This document shows, in pieces, positions 1 through 12,315 of a stretch of 64,000 nt of DNA; the stretch's first letter is position 1; each line of letters opens with the position of its first letter. The stretch covers positions 3,382,501 to 3,446,500 of the forward strand of contig CP126192.1 in NCBI GenBank assembly GCA_030272155.1, given 5' to 3'. The notes beneath the pieces were generated by a model, which made no database searches, was not told where the DNA came from, and saw nothing but the letters and a program-made list of their open reading frames with translations. The stretch comes from Tetradesmus obliquus. Its lineage: Eukaryota; Chlorophyta; Chlorophyceae; Sphaeropleales; Scenedesmaceae. Position numbers and translations under genes: made by a program.

Positions 1-3000
1 CAACAACTGCTGCTGCTGCTGCCATTGAGGCTGACTGCTGCCCTTCGACTGCTGCTGCTGCTGCTGCTGGGGTTGGCTGCTGTTGGGTCCACTGTCCCTC
101 CAGCAGCCGTGGCTGCAGCGGCTGCCGCAGCCTGATGGCGGCAGAGTAGTTGGGCAAGGGCTCCGCCTCTGCACGGCAGCAGCAGCAGCAGCAGTGACAG
201 CAGCAGTAGCAGCAGGTGCTGGTAATTCTGAGATCAGGTGCGTACAGACTGAACACCCGTGCGTACATGTTGCAGCAAGCACCTGCCAAACACCCCATTA
301 ACTGCATGCACCTCATCACCTATGTTACTGTTGACTAGCGCATCTGTTGTCACCACAGCAGCACCACTTTCAATCTTACGCAGTTGTTGCAGCAAGATTT
401 ACACCACAGCAGCAACAACAGCAACACAGCCTTCCCGCCCACGCACCCAGTCGCTTGTGGTGCCGCTGCGTCACCCACACCGGTTGCAGGTGGTCCGTGA
501 GCTTCCCAGCCGCATACAGCAGCTGCAGCGCGCGCAGCGCAGCCGCCTGCTTGCTGTGCTTGCTGCTCAGCCCTGGCGGGGCATCGCTGACACAGCTTGG
601 TATGCCAGCGTTGCTGGGCAGGTAGGCTGTGGTGTGGAAGAGGCCTGCGCTGCAGCGGGTGCTGTAGTAGGCCTGCAGCAGCGTCACCCTGGGGTGGGGT
701 GAAGGAGAAAGCACAGGTGGGGGTGCAGGGCAGCATGAGGTGATAGAGTGGAGAGCAGCAAGAAGGGGGTGGTGGGGGAGCAGTAGAGGGCATTGGTTCA
801 CTTGAGCTGGATGTCTGCAGGTGGTGCATCCATCTGGCTGACGATGCCAAGTGTCACTAAAGAGGGTACAACGACTGGGCAACTCACGCCTGTCATGTGC
901 TATAGCCAGGATGCTCCGGCAGAACACTGTCACACAGCATGCATACATCAGCAGTCGTGCATACGCACCCCCCTACCCTCGCCACTTCCTTTCCCCAGCC
1001 TCACCTGTCGGAGCCGGGCAGCCGTGCACAGAACTCCGCCAGCACCTGCTGCGCCAGCCGCAGCGTCACCACAGCACCCGCAGGCGTCACCAGCCGGCTG
1101 GCGGCATCAACAGGGTCGGCAGCAGGCCGCGGCAGGGGCGGCGGCTGGCCGGGCGCTGCTGCTGCTGCTGCTGCTGCCAGCATGGCGCGGTTTTGTGCGG
1201 AGATCTCCCGTGCGCGGGCCTCCAGCACCTCAGCCTTCCTGCAGGCGCAAGGTTGCAGACCAGGATTCAGGCGCGGCCCAACTTCAGGCGCACCTCACAT
1301 CTTGGAAGACAGACACCAAGACTGACCTGGCATTGCAGGGATTACAGCACACAGAGTGAGCATGTGCAGCTGCGTATGGCAAGACCCTGCCTGCTCACAC
1401 GTTTTGTGGTGTGCCACGGGAACATATCTTCAGCAATTTCCATGCTTCCAAGTCGAGAAAGAGCAGCCCCCTGCCCTGCCACTCGCGCACCGTATGAGGC
1501 TGTGTATGTTGGCCTTGTGCTCCTCCTGCTGCATGAAGCAGTAGCGGCTGCCAGGCTTGCGGCCCCTGCCCCTGCACTGGATGTAGCTGGTCACGTTACG
1601 CGGCAGGTCAAACGCAACAACCTGCGGCAGGCGGCAGCAGCAGCGGCGTGAGCAGTCAATTGCAGACGAGTGCAGCCACGCTTGGCTAACTGAATCTACA
1701 TTGCTCAGAGCATGCAGCCAGTTAAACGATCAATGGCAGGCACACTTTCAACAGCCGCACAGCAGGCCCAACAAAACAGCGGCAGCAAACACAAACTCAG
1801 CGGCAGCACAACCAGCTGGCACTGCGCCACGTCCACAGCAGAGGCACAGTGAAATAGAAAAAACAACAACAGTAGATTCCAGCAGGAGCAGAACTCGACA
1901 GCAGCACGTCAACGTACCAGCTGGCACTGCGCAAAGTCCATCCCCTCGCTCCCCACGCTGGTGGCGATGAGCACGTTGATGGAGGACGCACGGAATCCCG
2001 CCACCACTGCCGCTTGTTGCTGCAGCGCAGCAGCACAGGCAGACAGACACGGGAGGGACAGAGCAGCAGCAGCAGCAGCGCACGCAATGCAGGGAGCCCA
2101 GCGCGCGTGACAGGAAGTAGGGTGAGACGAGCCCAACGCCAGGATATCATGCTGGGAATCAATGTAGATCGAACCAGACTTTGAGATACACACTGGCCAC
2201 ATTTGACTCTTGCCTATCAGCTATTGGAGTGCCAGCCGCACACATAGTTGCTTGCATATCACTGGCAGCCGTCAACTTGTGACCGGCCATTTTGAGCACC
2301 TAAGCACCCTCCTCCAGACACCACCAAAGGTGGTCAGCTGCCGCCCCGCGCAGGCTCACGTGCAGTTGAGCCTGCGCGCAGCAGCAGCCCAGCACCTTTG
2401 GCACTGCCCAGCCCAGCAGCGGCCCACCTTGTTGTTCATGGCCAGGCCTCCTGCTGCTGCATCGTGCCGCGTGTCCCCCAGCAGGTAGCCTGAGCGCAGC
2501 TGCTGGCGCATGTGGGGCAGGCTGCACAGCAGCTTGCTCAGCACCAGCGCTGACAGCTGTAAAAGGGGCATGTGTGTGTGTGCAGGATGAACGAAGTGTA
2601 TTGTATTGCAGGAGCAGCAGGGCAAACACAGCAGAGCAGCCAAGCAGCAGGCACAGCAGCTTGCTCAACACGAGCGCTGACAGCTGCAGAGCATGTTGGC
2701 GTGCAGGATCGAGCAGGGGTGTGGATTGCAGATATAGCAGGGCAAACGCAGCAGGCAGCATGGCAGCATGGCAGCATGTTGGTTGGGACAGCTGCAGGAT
2801 GAGTGTCTGCATGGTGCGCTAGTGTGTGTTGCAGCGGCAGCCAGGCACATGGCAGCAGGAAAGCAGGGCAGCAGGGTGACTGAAGGCAACCGCGAAGCCA
2901 TGCAGCTCAAGAGAAGCGCTGGTGCAGGGGGAGAGCTTGCAGGAACGGCAACACTGTTACTTACAGTAGTATCCTGCAAGCATCTGTGTATGGTCTGGGT

Positions 3001-3964
3001 TTGGCAGCAGCAGTCGCACCCGCCGCACCCACCTTTGTTTCAACAAACACCATGCACGCCCACCAATCATCACCATCAGCAGCTGCAGCATCAACGGCAG
3101 CTGTTTGTGCTGCTGCAGCAGCCTGGCCCTCAGCGCCGTCCTCGTCTGCTGCTGTTGTCCCTTTCACACCGATGCAGCGCCGCCTGTCAGCGTCCAGCAG
3201 CTGCAGCAGCCGTGCCACCTTGTCGGTGAGCAGCGGGGGCCCGTGCCAGGGCGCCACATCAGACGGCCGCAGCTCAGGCCACACCTGTGGCGTACACACA
3301 CAGCAGGGGTGGGTGGGTGACGACATTTCAAAGAAGGTACGGCTTGTCAGGGTGAGTGGCAGGGATAGGTTGGGGTGGCAAGGCTCGTGCGCAGTGGCAC
3401 GTGCAGCATGAGAAAGCGGGATGGAACGTGTGCAGCTTCCTCAGCCACGGCTGCTGTTTTGTTGTGGCATACAGTGTGCAGCTGTGCGCCAGCAGAGACA
3501 GCAGCAATTGCAAGGCAACATGGACAGCCAGCCGAGTTACCTCGTTGGCAGCAGCCGCAGCCCACACCAACGACGACACTGCCAACCACCGGGCCCACCT
3601 GTGCCTCCAGCTGTGCGAAGGGCACGCGCCGCAGCAGCAGCTGCGCAAAGCCCTGCAGGCTGCCAGAGCTGCGCGCCTCAGCAGCACCGCCGCCCGCGCT
3701 GCCACCTGCGTGGCATGGCACAACACGGGGCAAGTGTGATGAGCCAGCAGCAGCAAGCCGTGATGACGCAGCAGCAGCAGCAGCAGCAACAGCATCACGG
3801 ACAGCTGCCTTGGGCACACAGTCCTTGATCTTCTGTATGGTCTGCTCTACAGCATGTCCGAGCAGGAGTTACGGCTGCAAACCTATCCGCGGTTGGGTGA
3901 TGCGGCAGCTGTTCCTGACTAAGCATGGGCCTGGCATGCCTGATTGCCATCGCTGCTGCTGCTG

Positions 3965-4007
<43 letters not shown>

Positions 4008-4897
4008 GCTCACTGGCCTGCGCCATCAGCTGCTGCTTCAGCTCCTTGTCGTCAACCAGCACGTCAGCCAGCACATTCATCGTGATCAGCAGCGACACCT
4101 GGCCGCCACAGCAGCAGCAGCAACAGCAGCAGCAGCAGGGTGAGCCGTAAGCTACACAGGAGTGAACAGAGCGCTGAGGTGCAGCTGACTGGCAAGGAAA
4201 GGCACAGCGCCACAGCGTCCTAGCTACACGCTGCTTTGCTCGTCATACATACATGTGAACCACACCCACCAAGTGCCTGGCTGCTGAAGCAATCTAGCGG
4301 CATGCGTCACCTCACCTTACAGGACAGGCGCAGCAGCCCCCGCGCACACCACTCCAGCTCATTGTCACTGCCGCCGCTCCCACCGCTGCCTTCCTCCTGT
4401 CCTGCCGCTTGCTGCGCCGCAGCCTGCGCGCGCGCCGCCTGCGCTGCTGCAGCAGCAGCCGGCAGGTCCTGTGGGCGTGGCGTGGTGGCCTGCTGCAGCT
4501 CGCCTGGTGTGATGATGACGGCTAGCTCGGGCTGCTCTGCATGCACCCGCAGGAACTCCACCACGCCCGCCAGCAGCGTGCTGCAGAGCCAACACATGCG
4601 GCACAACCCAGGTCAGTACAGCTAGTGCTGGCTATTTTGATGCACATGCATCACTCTGAACACATGGCAACATACAAAAGCCATAGCTGAGGGGTGGCAA
4701 GCAGCAACATAGCAAGCATGCAGGCACTTGGGCTGAGGGGTCTCCAAGCAGCAGCACCTAAGTCTTGCGTGTGCAATACTCCAGCAGCCTCACCGCAGCT
4801 CTGCCAGCAGCAGCTCAGGCGGCCCGCCCAGGTCGTCGTAGAACATACGACCAGAGTCGCCCCCTGAGGAGGGCGCGCCGGCAGCTGCAGCAACCAT

Positions 4898-4931
<34 letters not shown>

Positions 4932-6903
4932 GCGGCGGCGGCAGCGGCAGCAGCAGAGGGAGCACGGCAGCACAAGTCAGTCCCCGAGCGCAGAACAGCC
5001 AGTATAAAATCACAGCCAGAGCAGCATCCCACCAGATCTGCTACTGGCAACATGCTGTATGCAATGCCTTGGAACACAAAGCAGCAGGCCATCTCAATCC
5101 TTTCACCGCCCAGCTCCTCCTCCTCGCTCTCGCCATCCTCCTCCCCCAACCGGCCCTCCAGCTCCGCTGCTCCCTCCTCAGCAGCAGCAGGAGGGGCCAG
5201 CAGGTCCAGGTAGGCGGCAGCAGCAGCACACCAGGGGCCCAGGTTCTCCAGGCAGTACAGCAAACCACGGATCTGCAGGCAGAACAGCAGTACACAGATA
5301 ATATACATCTGGGCAACACAACACACCACGGATCTGCAGGCAGTACAGCAGTACACAAAAAAAAAAACATCTGGGCAACACAACACAACACGGATCTGCA
5401 GGCAGTACAGCAGTACACAAAAACAAAAACACACGGGCAACACAACACACCACGGATCTGCAGGCAGTACAGCAGTAGACAAAATATATCTATATGGGCA
5501 ACACAACACAACACGGATCTGGCACGCAGTACAGCAGCAACCTGCAGTAACAACTCTGCAGCATGCAGATGTTCAGCTGGAACCAGCATGAGGAAAACAT
5601 GTGACTGTGTTGCTTGTCCATGAATCCTGCTGCTGTTGCTGTTGCTGCTGCTGCTGCCGCCTTGCTCCACCTGTCTGTCCAGTGCCGCCACCCTGCCACC
5701 CTCAGCAAAGCCCTCAAAGGCGGCACAGCTCAGCCCAGCTGCAGGCAGAACAGCAGCAGCAGCAGCAGCAGCGACACCAATAAGCAGCAGTCCCTTGCGC
5801 TGCTGGGCAGCCAGCATGCACCCACGTTGCATCACATCACATGCACGCCATGCATTGGGTGCTCCTTCAAGCATGATGCTGCACATTCACGACCAGCCAC
5901 ACCAGGTGGCTACCAACAGCAAGCTCCTGTCCGCAGGCACTGCAATACGACTGCTTCGCTGCACGGCGCCATGCTCCACATGCAAACATCACATCAGCCG
6001 CCAGAAGGCTGCACTGACATCACCAGCTGCAGCAATGAAACAACGCAGGAGATGGAGGCAAGTCACCGACCCCCGCCCCTCACCTCCCATGAGTCCTGCT
6101 GCTGCCAGCAGCTCCTGGCGCCGCAGCATCTCACAGATGGCCTCAGCCCTGCAGCAGCAATGGCGCAGCAGCGGCACAACTTACGCACCAGACACACAGC
6201 AGCAACGCAGCAGCAGCGGCACCAGTCACGCGCCATCGACGCAGCAGCCACGCAGCAGCAGCAATCAGGCAGGGCAGAGATTCAACACGATCAGGACATA
6301 AGCAGTATTGCGCGGACAGAATAGTCATGCTGCTCCAGGCACATGCGGCAGCACTCGCTCTCATATGACAGTGGATGTTGAAAGTCAGCGCTGCTCACCG
6401 CTTGGCTGGCTTGAGCAGGCTCTCCTTGGCCCAGTTGAGCCAGGCCAGGCTGTCAGCGATGACACCGGCAGCAGGCAGCGCCTTGTAGGCCAGCACGTGG
6501 CTGGAGGGCCAGGGCACGGCAGCGTCCAGCTCGGCTCTGCGGCAGGCAGGAAAATGACAGAAAAAAAAACAGAAAAAGTAACAGGCACAGCCAGCGCACT
6601 TTTTTGAGTGCCATGGAGTGTCCATAGCTGCATGTTTGTGAAGTTAGCGGAGCTCAGTGACGTTTACCGCGGAGACGCGGGTGCATCCACACGTATGCAG
6701 CCGCTAGTCTTTGACGGCATAACAGGGTGTTATAACACTTTTGATATGACGCACCGCAGCGGGCCCTCGCTGGGCACCGTGACCAGCCACGCGTTCATGT
6801 TGTGCTGCAGCCCCATGTGCAGCGGGCGGCCCTTGCTGCGGCGCTCGCTGCGCTCCATGCCATCAGGGCTGGCGGTCAGGCCCAGGATCTGAGCAGCAGC
6901 AGC

Positions 6904-6983
<80 letters not shown>

Positions 6984-9139
6984 CAGCAGCAGCAGCAAGA
7001 CATTCCGCAACCGGAACCGGCACAGCCGTTGGCAGTACAGCATGTGTATAGCTTAGCAAACACATAAAGCTGCAAACATCAAGACTGTACAAACGAGTGC
7101 TCAACAATGCTGTTGAGCTGCGCATGCATCATGCAGTTGCGCAGCACAGCAGGCGGGTCACCTGTGGGCGCTGCTGTGGCTCCAGGCAGTGGTAGAAGTC
7201 CTGCAGCAGCTGGTTGTAGGGGTGGTCGCTCTTGCAGTGGTGCGCCTCGTCAAACACCAGCAGCCCCACGTCACGCATCTGCGACAGCACGCAGCGCACC
7301 GTCAGCAGAGATAGATGCAGACAGCCATGCTTTTGCAGTGCGACGTAGCTGCTGCATAGCTCACAGCGCCTCTGAGGGTAAAGGGTACAACCACGTGCAC
7401 CAAACCAACGCACAACACAAGCGCTGTGCGGTTTACAACCCCACTCGCAGCCTCATCCCATCCCGCCCACCCTGAACACGCCGTGGCTCAGCGTGTGCAG
7501 CAGCACGTCAGGCGTCATCAGCAGCACATCTGTCTCAGCCAGGGCCGCCTCCCAGCGCTGCCTGCTCCAGCTGCTGAGGGTGCTGCTGGTGGACGCGCCG
7601 TGGTGCGCGCTGCAGCGGAAGCCGTGACGCCGCCCCAGTGCCTCATCACATTGCTGTGGTTGCGCAGCGGCAGGAGTGTAGGAGTAAACGGAATGCGGCA
7701 GGCATTGAGTGCAGCGTGAGCCGTTGAGGTGGCCAAATACATGCGGCAGCGGAAGCCGTGGCGCCGCCCCAGCGCCTCATCGCATTGCTGTGATTGCGCC
7801 GAGACAGAGGTGTGAGGTCAACAGCACGCGGCAGGTATTAGCGTGCAGCGTGAGCCGTAGAATTACCAAACACTTGCAGCAGCGGAAGCTGTGGCACCGG
7901 CCCAGCGCCTCATCGCATTGCTGTGAATGCGCAGCGGCAGAGGTGCAGGATTTGGGGATCACGGCAGTCATGAATGCAGCAGGCATTGCATTGTGCACCT
8001 ATGTTGAATCAGGCTGGCTGGCGCGATGCAGCGCCAGGCACCACAGGCGCAGCAGTCGTTGAGGCCACCTAGGATTCTGCCGCTGCAGGAACATACGTGT
8101 TGCAGGTATACGCGTTTGCAAGGAGATCTGCTAGGTGGGAGCGCTTTGCCGCTACCCTCCTGCATGTGCGCATGCATGCGCCGCACCTGTGCCACGAGGG
8201 GGTTGGTGGGTGCCAGGAACAGCACCGCCTTGCCTTGCTGCTTGAGGGCGGGCAGCTTGGCGCGGATCACCTCAGCAGCGATCGGCGTCTTGCCAGCGCC
8301 TGCGCAGCACATCACAGTGCATGTTGCGGCCAACCTGGCTGATCCGTAACACTTTGAGCTTGCATCAAGTGCTTGCTTGCATGGCCATGTTTGGATAAGT
8401 AACCTTGGAGGCCAGTGTGCTGCCTCATAGCCACCATGTCCCTACGCTATCGGCCTGTGCTGCTGATATCTGAAAGCACAACAAGAGTAAAAGAGATGCC
8501 ATTTGGTGCTGCTGGGCCACTTGCAGCAGGCACTGCAGCGCTGGCCTGTTGCAGCTGCGTCCAAGGTAGCACTGCAATGCACGCAGAAAGTTGTTTGTGT
8601 GCTAGGACAGCAGCTGCCGCCTCACCTGTTGCAAGTGAAATGATCACCTGCAAAGTACACACGCAGTGCTGTGAGTGCATGCTGCTCTTTGACATGATGT
8701 GTGATGGTTTCTTCTTGCTGCTGGCGCTGCTGCTGCTGCTGCTGGCGCTGCTGCTGCTGCTGCTGCTGCTGCTGCGGCTAGTTACGAGATTAGGCGCTGC
8801 ACTGATCAAGGTGCATACAGTGTAGTACCGTAGGACATTTAGCGCTGTTCAAGCCCAACAATCTGGCACCAGCAGCCAGCACACGCCACAGGCATCAGCA
8901 GCAGGCGCCCAGCAACTTGTTGAGCAGCAAAGACCCACATTGTTGTCAAGCGCGACCTGCACTAGGTCCTGCTGGTACGCCCTGGCCTTCAACTCGATCT
9001 TGTCGCCATCGTGTTCTGCTGGTTCTCCCTCTGGCTGCGCATCTGCTGGTTGCATGCTGGCCCCAGCAGCAGCAGCAGCAGCAGCAGCAGGAGCAGCAGC
9101 AGCAGGAGCAGCACTGCCCTCGGCAGCAGCAGGCGGCAT
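1..9139 (-). CDS. DCL: Dicer-like protein, 5' part (helicase and dimerization domains); runs off the left edge
   Basis: Predicted to process double-stranded RNA into small RNAs. About 980 residues are visible in some 20 phase-consistent exons: 9139-8939, 8647-8626, 8299-8187, 7653-7471, 7278-7162, 6888-6755, 6536-6399, 6148-6084, 5738-5671, 5272-4794, 4580-4316, 4098-4014, 3705-3599 (may start near 3852), 3284-3170, 3082-3033, 2556-2428, 2019-1918, 1621-1491, 1238-1005, 688-481. Another exon probably begins near 175. Helicase motifs appear in order: RAYQQDLV, ATGAGKT (split by an intron), FDEAHH, LGLTASP, MVFVETK, ATSVGSEGMDF and YIQCRGRGRKPGS. A Dicer dimerization domain follows (TPAGAVVTLRLAQQVL; FCARLPGSD; AYLPSNAGIPSC). 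A long Ala/Glu-rich insertion sits between the helicase lobes. PAZ and RNase III domains would lie beyond base 1 and cannot be seen. The start is the first in-frame ATG after an upstream stop. The family call is firm; some exon edges are not. Confidence 0.92.
2527..2691 (-). repeat. Duplicated exon start inside a Dicer intron
   Basis: The first bases of the Dicer exon beginning at 2556 (LSALVLSKLLC), with their 3' splice site, recur at 2683 in the upstream intron, 127 bp away and with a few mismatches. The upstream copy still has a CTGCAG acceptor, but no matching exon end is seen. Confidence 0.8.
5266..5525 (-). repeat. 61-62-bp minisatellite carrying five 3' splice sites in a Dicer intron
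   Basis: Five copies of a 61-62-bp unit lie directly upstream of the exon that starts at 5272. The GGATCTG core lies at 5269, 5330, 5392, 5454 and 5515. Each copy repeats the exon start (ATCCGTG on the minus strand) preceded by AG, in four copies as CTGCAG. Potential exon starts are therefore 5272, 5333, 5395, 5457 and 5518. Copies differ mainly in an A-rich or AT-rich stretch. Confidence 0.9.
6905..6980 (-). repeat. Uninterrupted CAG/CTG triplet tract in a Dicer intron
   Basis: About 25 uninterrupted CAG units, CTG on the gene strand, lie about 17 bases from the 3' splice site of the exon starting at 6888. The impure tract covers roughly 6890-6997. It is intronic, so it is not a polyglutamine coding run. 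Confidence 0.9.
7612..8000 (-). repeat. Three-copy tandem duplication of a Dicer exon start (about 133 bp unit)
   Basis: The start of the Dicer exon at 7653 (QCDEALGRRHGFRC) with its acceptor is repeated at 7787 and 7920, in units of 134 and 133 bp that include intron sequence. Only the 7653 copy continues into the helicase exon. The copy at 7920 has diverged (QCDEALGRCHSFRC). Confidence 0.88.
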
Positions 9140-9772
9140 CTCCGCTCCGTCATGCACAGAGGCAACCTCGGGACGATAACTGAGCCACGATCAATTGAAT
9201 GTTTCTCATGCTGGCAGCTGCAGTCCCTCACAGCCCGGCGAGCAGTACGAGACTGACGTCTGTATCCCAATACTCGTATAACTACGGTATGATCTACCTA
9301 TCACAGATCTTCAAGTACAGTTCGTTCTTGATTGATTGTCACGTATAGCTGCGTTGATCATGCTCCAGGTCTGGACGCAGCACGCCCACAAATAGGAGAA
9401 GGGTTCTAGGGGCCCATCATCAGCACAGTGTGCCTTTGATGCACCTTCAAGCGTCGAGTACTGCGAACAGCTGCTTTAATCGGCGTTGTTTCCTGTCAAG
9501 CCGCCACCTGTCACTATGTGGACGACGCGTAGCAGCCAATGTTGGCAACAGCCAAGTGCAGTGCCAGGCCAAGGTTTGGGCCCCAGCCAGGCTGTGCAAT
9601 CAGGTTGCTGGAGTTTGTGTTTTATTGTAAAAAAACCAACTACAGTCACAGCTCCAAGTTCAACAGTGTTGCAGCAGGCCTAATACGCATTCACATCTTG
9701 GCCATCACCCACAAAGCCCACTGCGGGCTCTGAGATGGTTTGACCACGTAAAGACTTTCTCCAAAACAAGCG
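9140..9772. other. Intergenic: Dicer 5' flank and 3' flank of the FHA-RING gene
   Basis: No supported gene. It should contain the Dicer promoter and 5' UTR and the end of the FHA-RING transcript. I found no TATA box and no TGTAA signal for the latter. Base composition is less CAG-rich than in the flanking genes. Confidence 0.6.
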
Positions 9773-12315
9773 CTAGAGCATGCCCAGAGCCCCAGCCGCA
9801 GCACCACCAGCCACAGCAAAGCCGTCAATGGCCATTTGGCGCAGGTTCTGAGGCACCTCCACGCGCAGCTGCTGCAGCTGCCGCAGCGCCTGCTGCTGCC
9901 CAGCACGCTGCCAGCTTGCTGCTGGTGCCTGCCCTGCTGCAGTGCGCCGCTGCCGAGAAGCACTCCGACCACTGCCTGCTGCTGCTGCTGCTGCCCCTTG
10001 CTGCCGCCTGCCGCTTGCAGTCTGCCGGCGAGTGCTGGCTGGCTGGTGAACTGGGCCTGCACTTCTGCCCTGCTGCTGCTGCTGCTGCTGCGCTGCAGCT
10101 CCTGCTGACCTTGCTGCAGCGGCCCCGCCCCGCTGACCACTCAGCAGCGGCACAACACCCGCAGGCAACCTCGGCTGCTGCTGCTGCTGCTGCTGTGCCG
10201 CTTGTGCAGCGGCAGCACCCCGCCCGCCGCGCCTGCTGCTGCCGCCCTTGCTGCTGCTGCCTTGCCGCTGGAAGCGCTGCTCCCAGTGATCACGCGTGGC
10301 CTGCTCTATGTCTGCCCACTGCTGCAGGCGTGCTGCATGCTCCTGGCTTTCACTGCCTTGGCTGAGCTGTGCTTCTGCCACCATGCTATCCATGCCAAAG
10401 ACACGCACAGGCGCACCTGCGGGAAGTGCAGGGTGGCAGCAGCAGAGGAATTGCAAGCGGCTGGGTGGGTCAGACAGCCAGCACCAGTAATGGAGCTGCT
10501 TCGAATCAAATCGCAGCACGTATGCCCTCTGGATGTTGCGCCTGACAGCAATTTGTGTTACGGAATGCAAGCTTAAGCGGTGCAAGGATACTGCCACATG
10601 GTGCAGGTACCAAAACAGCTACAACGCATGCATGTATTGCCAAGAGGCAGTGCCGCAAGTACCACCTAGTTGGTCCTCTGTCATGCACCGCTGTGCACTC
10701 ACTCCTCACGACAGCCCTGCAGCTGGGGCAGCTGGGCTCCTGTTGCAGCTCCAGCCACTGCGCCAGGCACGCCCCGCAGTACCAGTGCCCGCAGGACAGC
10801 AGGTGCGCAGCAGCCAGCAGGCCCTTGCAGATGGCACACTCCAGGTTGCTGCAGCTGACCTGGCGCAAGTCGCTACTGCTGTGTTTGCCATTTGTAGCTG
10901 CTGCTGTCGCTTGTGCTTCTGGTGTAGCAACAGTGTGGCCGCTCTTGCTGTGATTCTTGGCTGCGCCTGGACTGTTGGCTGCTGCTGCTGTGTCCGCGGC
11001 GGGTGCCGCTATCAGGACTCCCTGTACCGCTGCGTCAATGCTGCTGCTGCTGGCTAAGCGCCCTGGCCTGCCCAGAGAGTCGCCAGCACCGCCTCCAGCT
11101 GCAGCTGCTGCTGCTGCTGCTGCACGTGGTGGGCTGGGCAAGTTGGTGTCAAGCTCTGCAAGAGCTCCAAAGCTACGCTGTTGCTGGCCGCGCATGTGGT
11201 GCTGCTCCTGCAGATGGCTGGATGCAGCAGCGGTGCTGCTGTGCAGTTCAGATTCGTTTTCGTCCGCATCTGGCAGCAGCTGCTGCAGCAGGTGCGCGGG
11301 GGCTGCCAGCTCAGCAGGCTGGGAGCCTGGCTGCAACTTCAGAAGGCGGGGCCGCTTGCTTGCAGGAAGCTGCAGCCCTTGCTGCTGCTGCTGCTGCTGC
11401 TGTTGCTCCTGCACTGCTATCGGCTGCACTTGCTGCTGCTGCTGCTGCTGCTGCTGCTGAGAAACATGGTGCAAATGCTGCAGCTGCTCGGGCAGCTGCT
11501 GTTGCTGCTGCTGCTGCTGCCAAGGTGCAGGTGCTGCTGCTGCAGCAGGAGCAGCAGATGCAGCCCTGCTTTGCACCTGCTGAACGCCGCCTTCCTGTAA
11601 GCACAAGTCAGTACATCGTCATACATCCAGAAATCTGCGTGCCGTGCCCAACCTGCATGCTACAACCATGGTCATGCATCACTGCAATGATGCTGTGCAT
11701 TTGGCATTTCTGCAATGCTGCCTGCCTGCACAGCATCACACCCACAACCAGCAAAGTGCGGCTCCCTGCATCCATGCAGCACTGCCAAGGGCAGCAGCAC
11801 AGCCCTTACGCACCTGCTGCTGCCGTTGTGCGCCGCTGCAAGGCCCTAGGTAGAGGTATACATAAGGGTTGAGTGTAAGCTTGCCCTGCGCATCCTGCAC
11901 AGCGTCTTTGCCGCCAAAATACCTGCCAGGGTTCAGAGTGCAACGGCAGACATCGATATTCCATACGGTTAAACGCCAGACCAAGCGGCTTCTTAACGTA
12001 GCTCCTGCAGCAGGCAGATACTTACAGGGTGGAGCCAGCAGCAACTGTTGTTGGCACGCCTGGCTGCAGCCGTTGCAGCTTCTGCCCCGGCGCCTCAGCC
12101 CATGTGCCATTCAAGCTCGTGTCGGTTACCAGCATGCTGCTGCTGCCTTCCTGCAGCTGGAGCAGCGCATGCTGCCTGCTGATGAGGCCGCGCAGCAGCG
12201 CATGGTCAGGCAGGCCTACATCTGCTTTAAGGCCAGCACGCCCTAGGACAGCAGTGCTGCTCAGAATCTCGATGTTAGCGCCTGGACCGTCTTGTATAGT
12301 CATGCTGCGAAGCAT
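9773..12315 (-). CDS. FHA and RING domain protein, candidate E3 ubiquitin ligase
   Basis: Predicted to bind phosphothreonine through FHA and transfer ubiquitin through RING, an arrangement known from CHFR and RNF8. Four exons, 12315-12026, 11922-11814, 11594-10703 and 10416-9773, close in phase to 644 aa. The FHA domain is at about residues 10-120 (GLISRQHALLQL, then VTDTSLNGTWAE), followed by YFGGKDAV and NPYVYLYLG. A 200-residue low-complexity Gln/Ala/Ser linker comes next. The C3HC4 RING (CAIC, SCGHWYCGAC, CPSC) lies near residues 390-430. The C-terminal third is again Gln/Ala/Arg-rich with no recognised domain; CHFR's zinc-binding tail is not evident. The start is the first of two nearby ATGs; the open frame upstream begins only with GTG. 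Which DNA-damage or cell-cycle pathway it serves is inference. Confidence 0.85.

Noticed and set aside
259..702. Overlapping plus-strand frames at the left edge
   Set aside because: They are antisense to the Dicer dimerization exon and arise from CAG/CTG-rich sequence that lacks stops in several frames.
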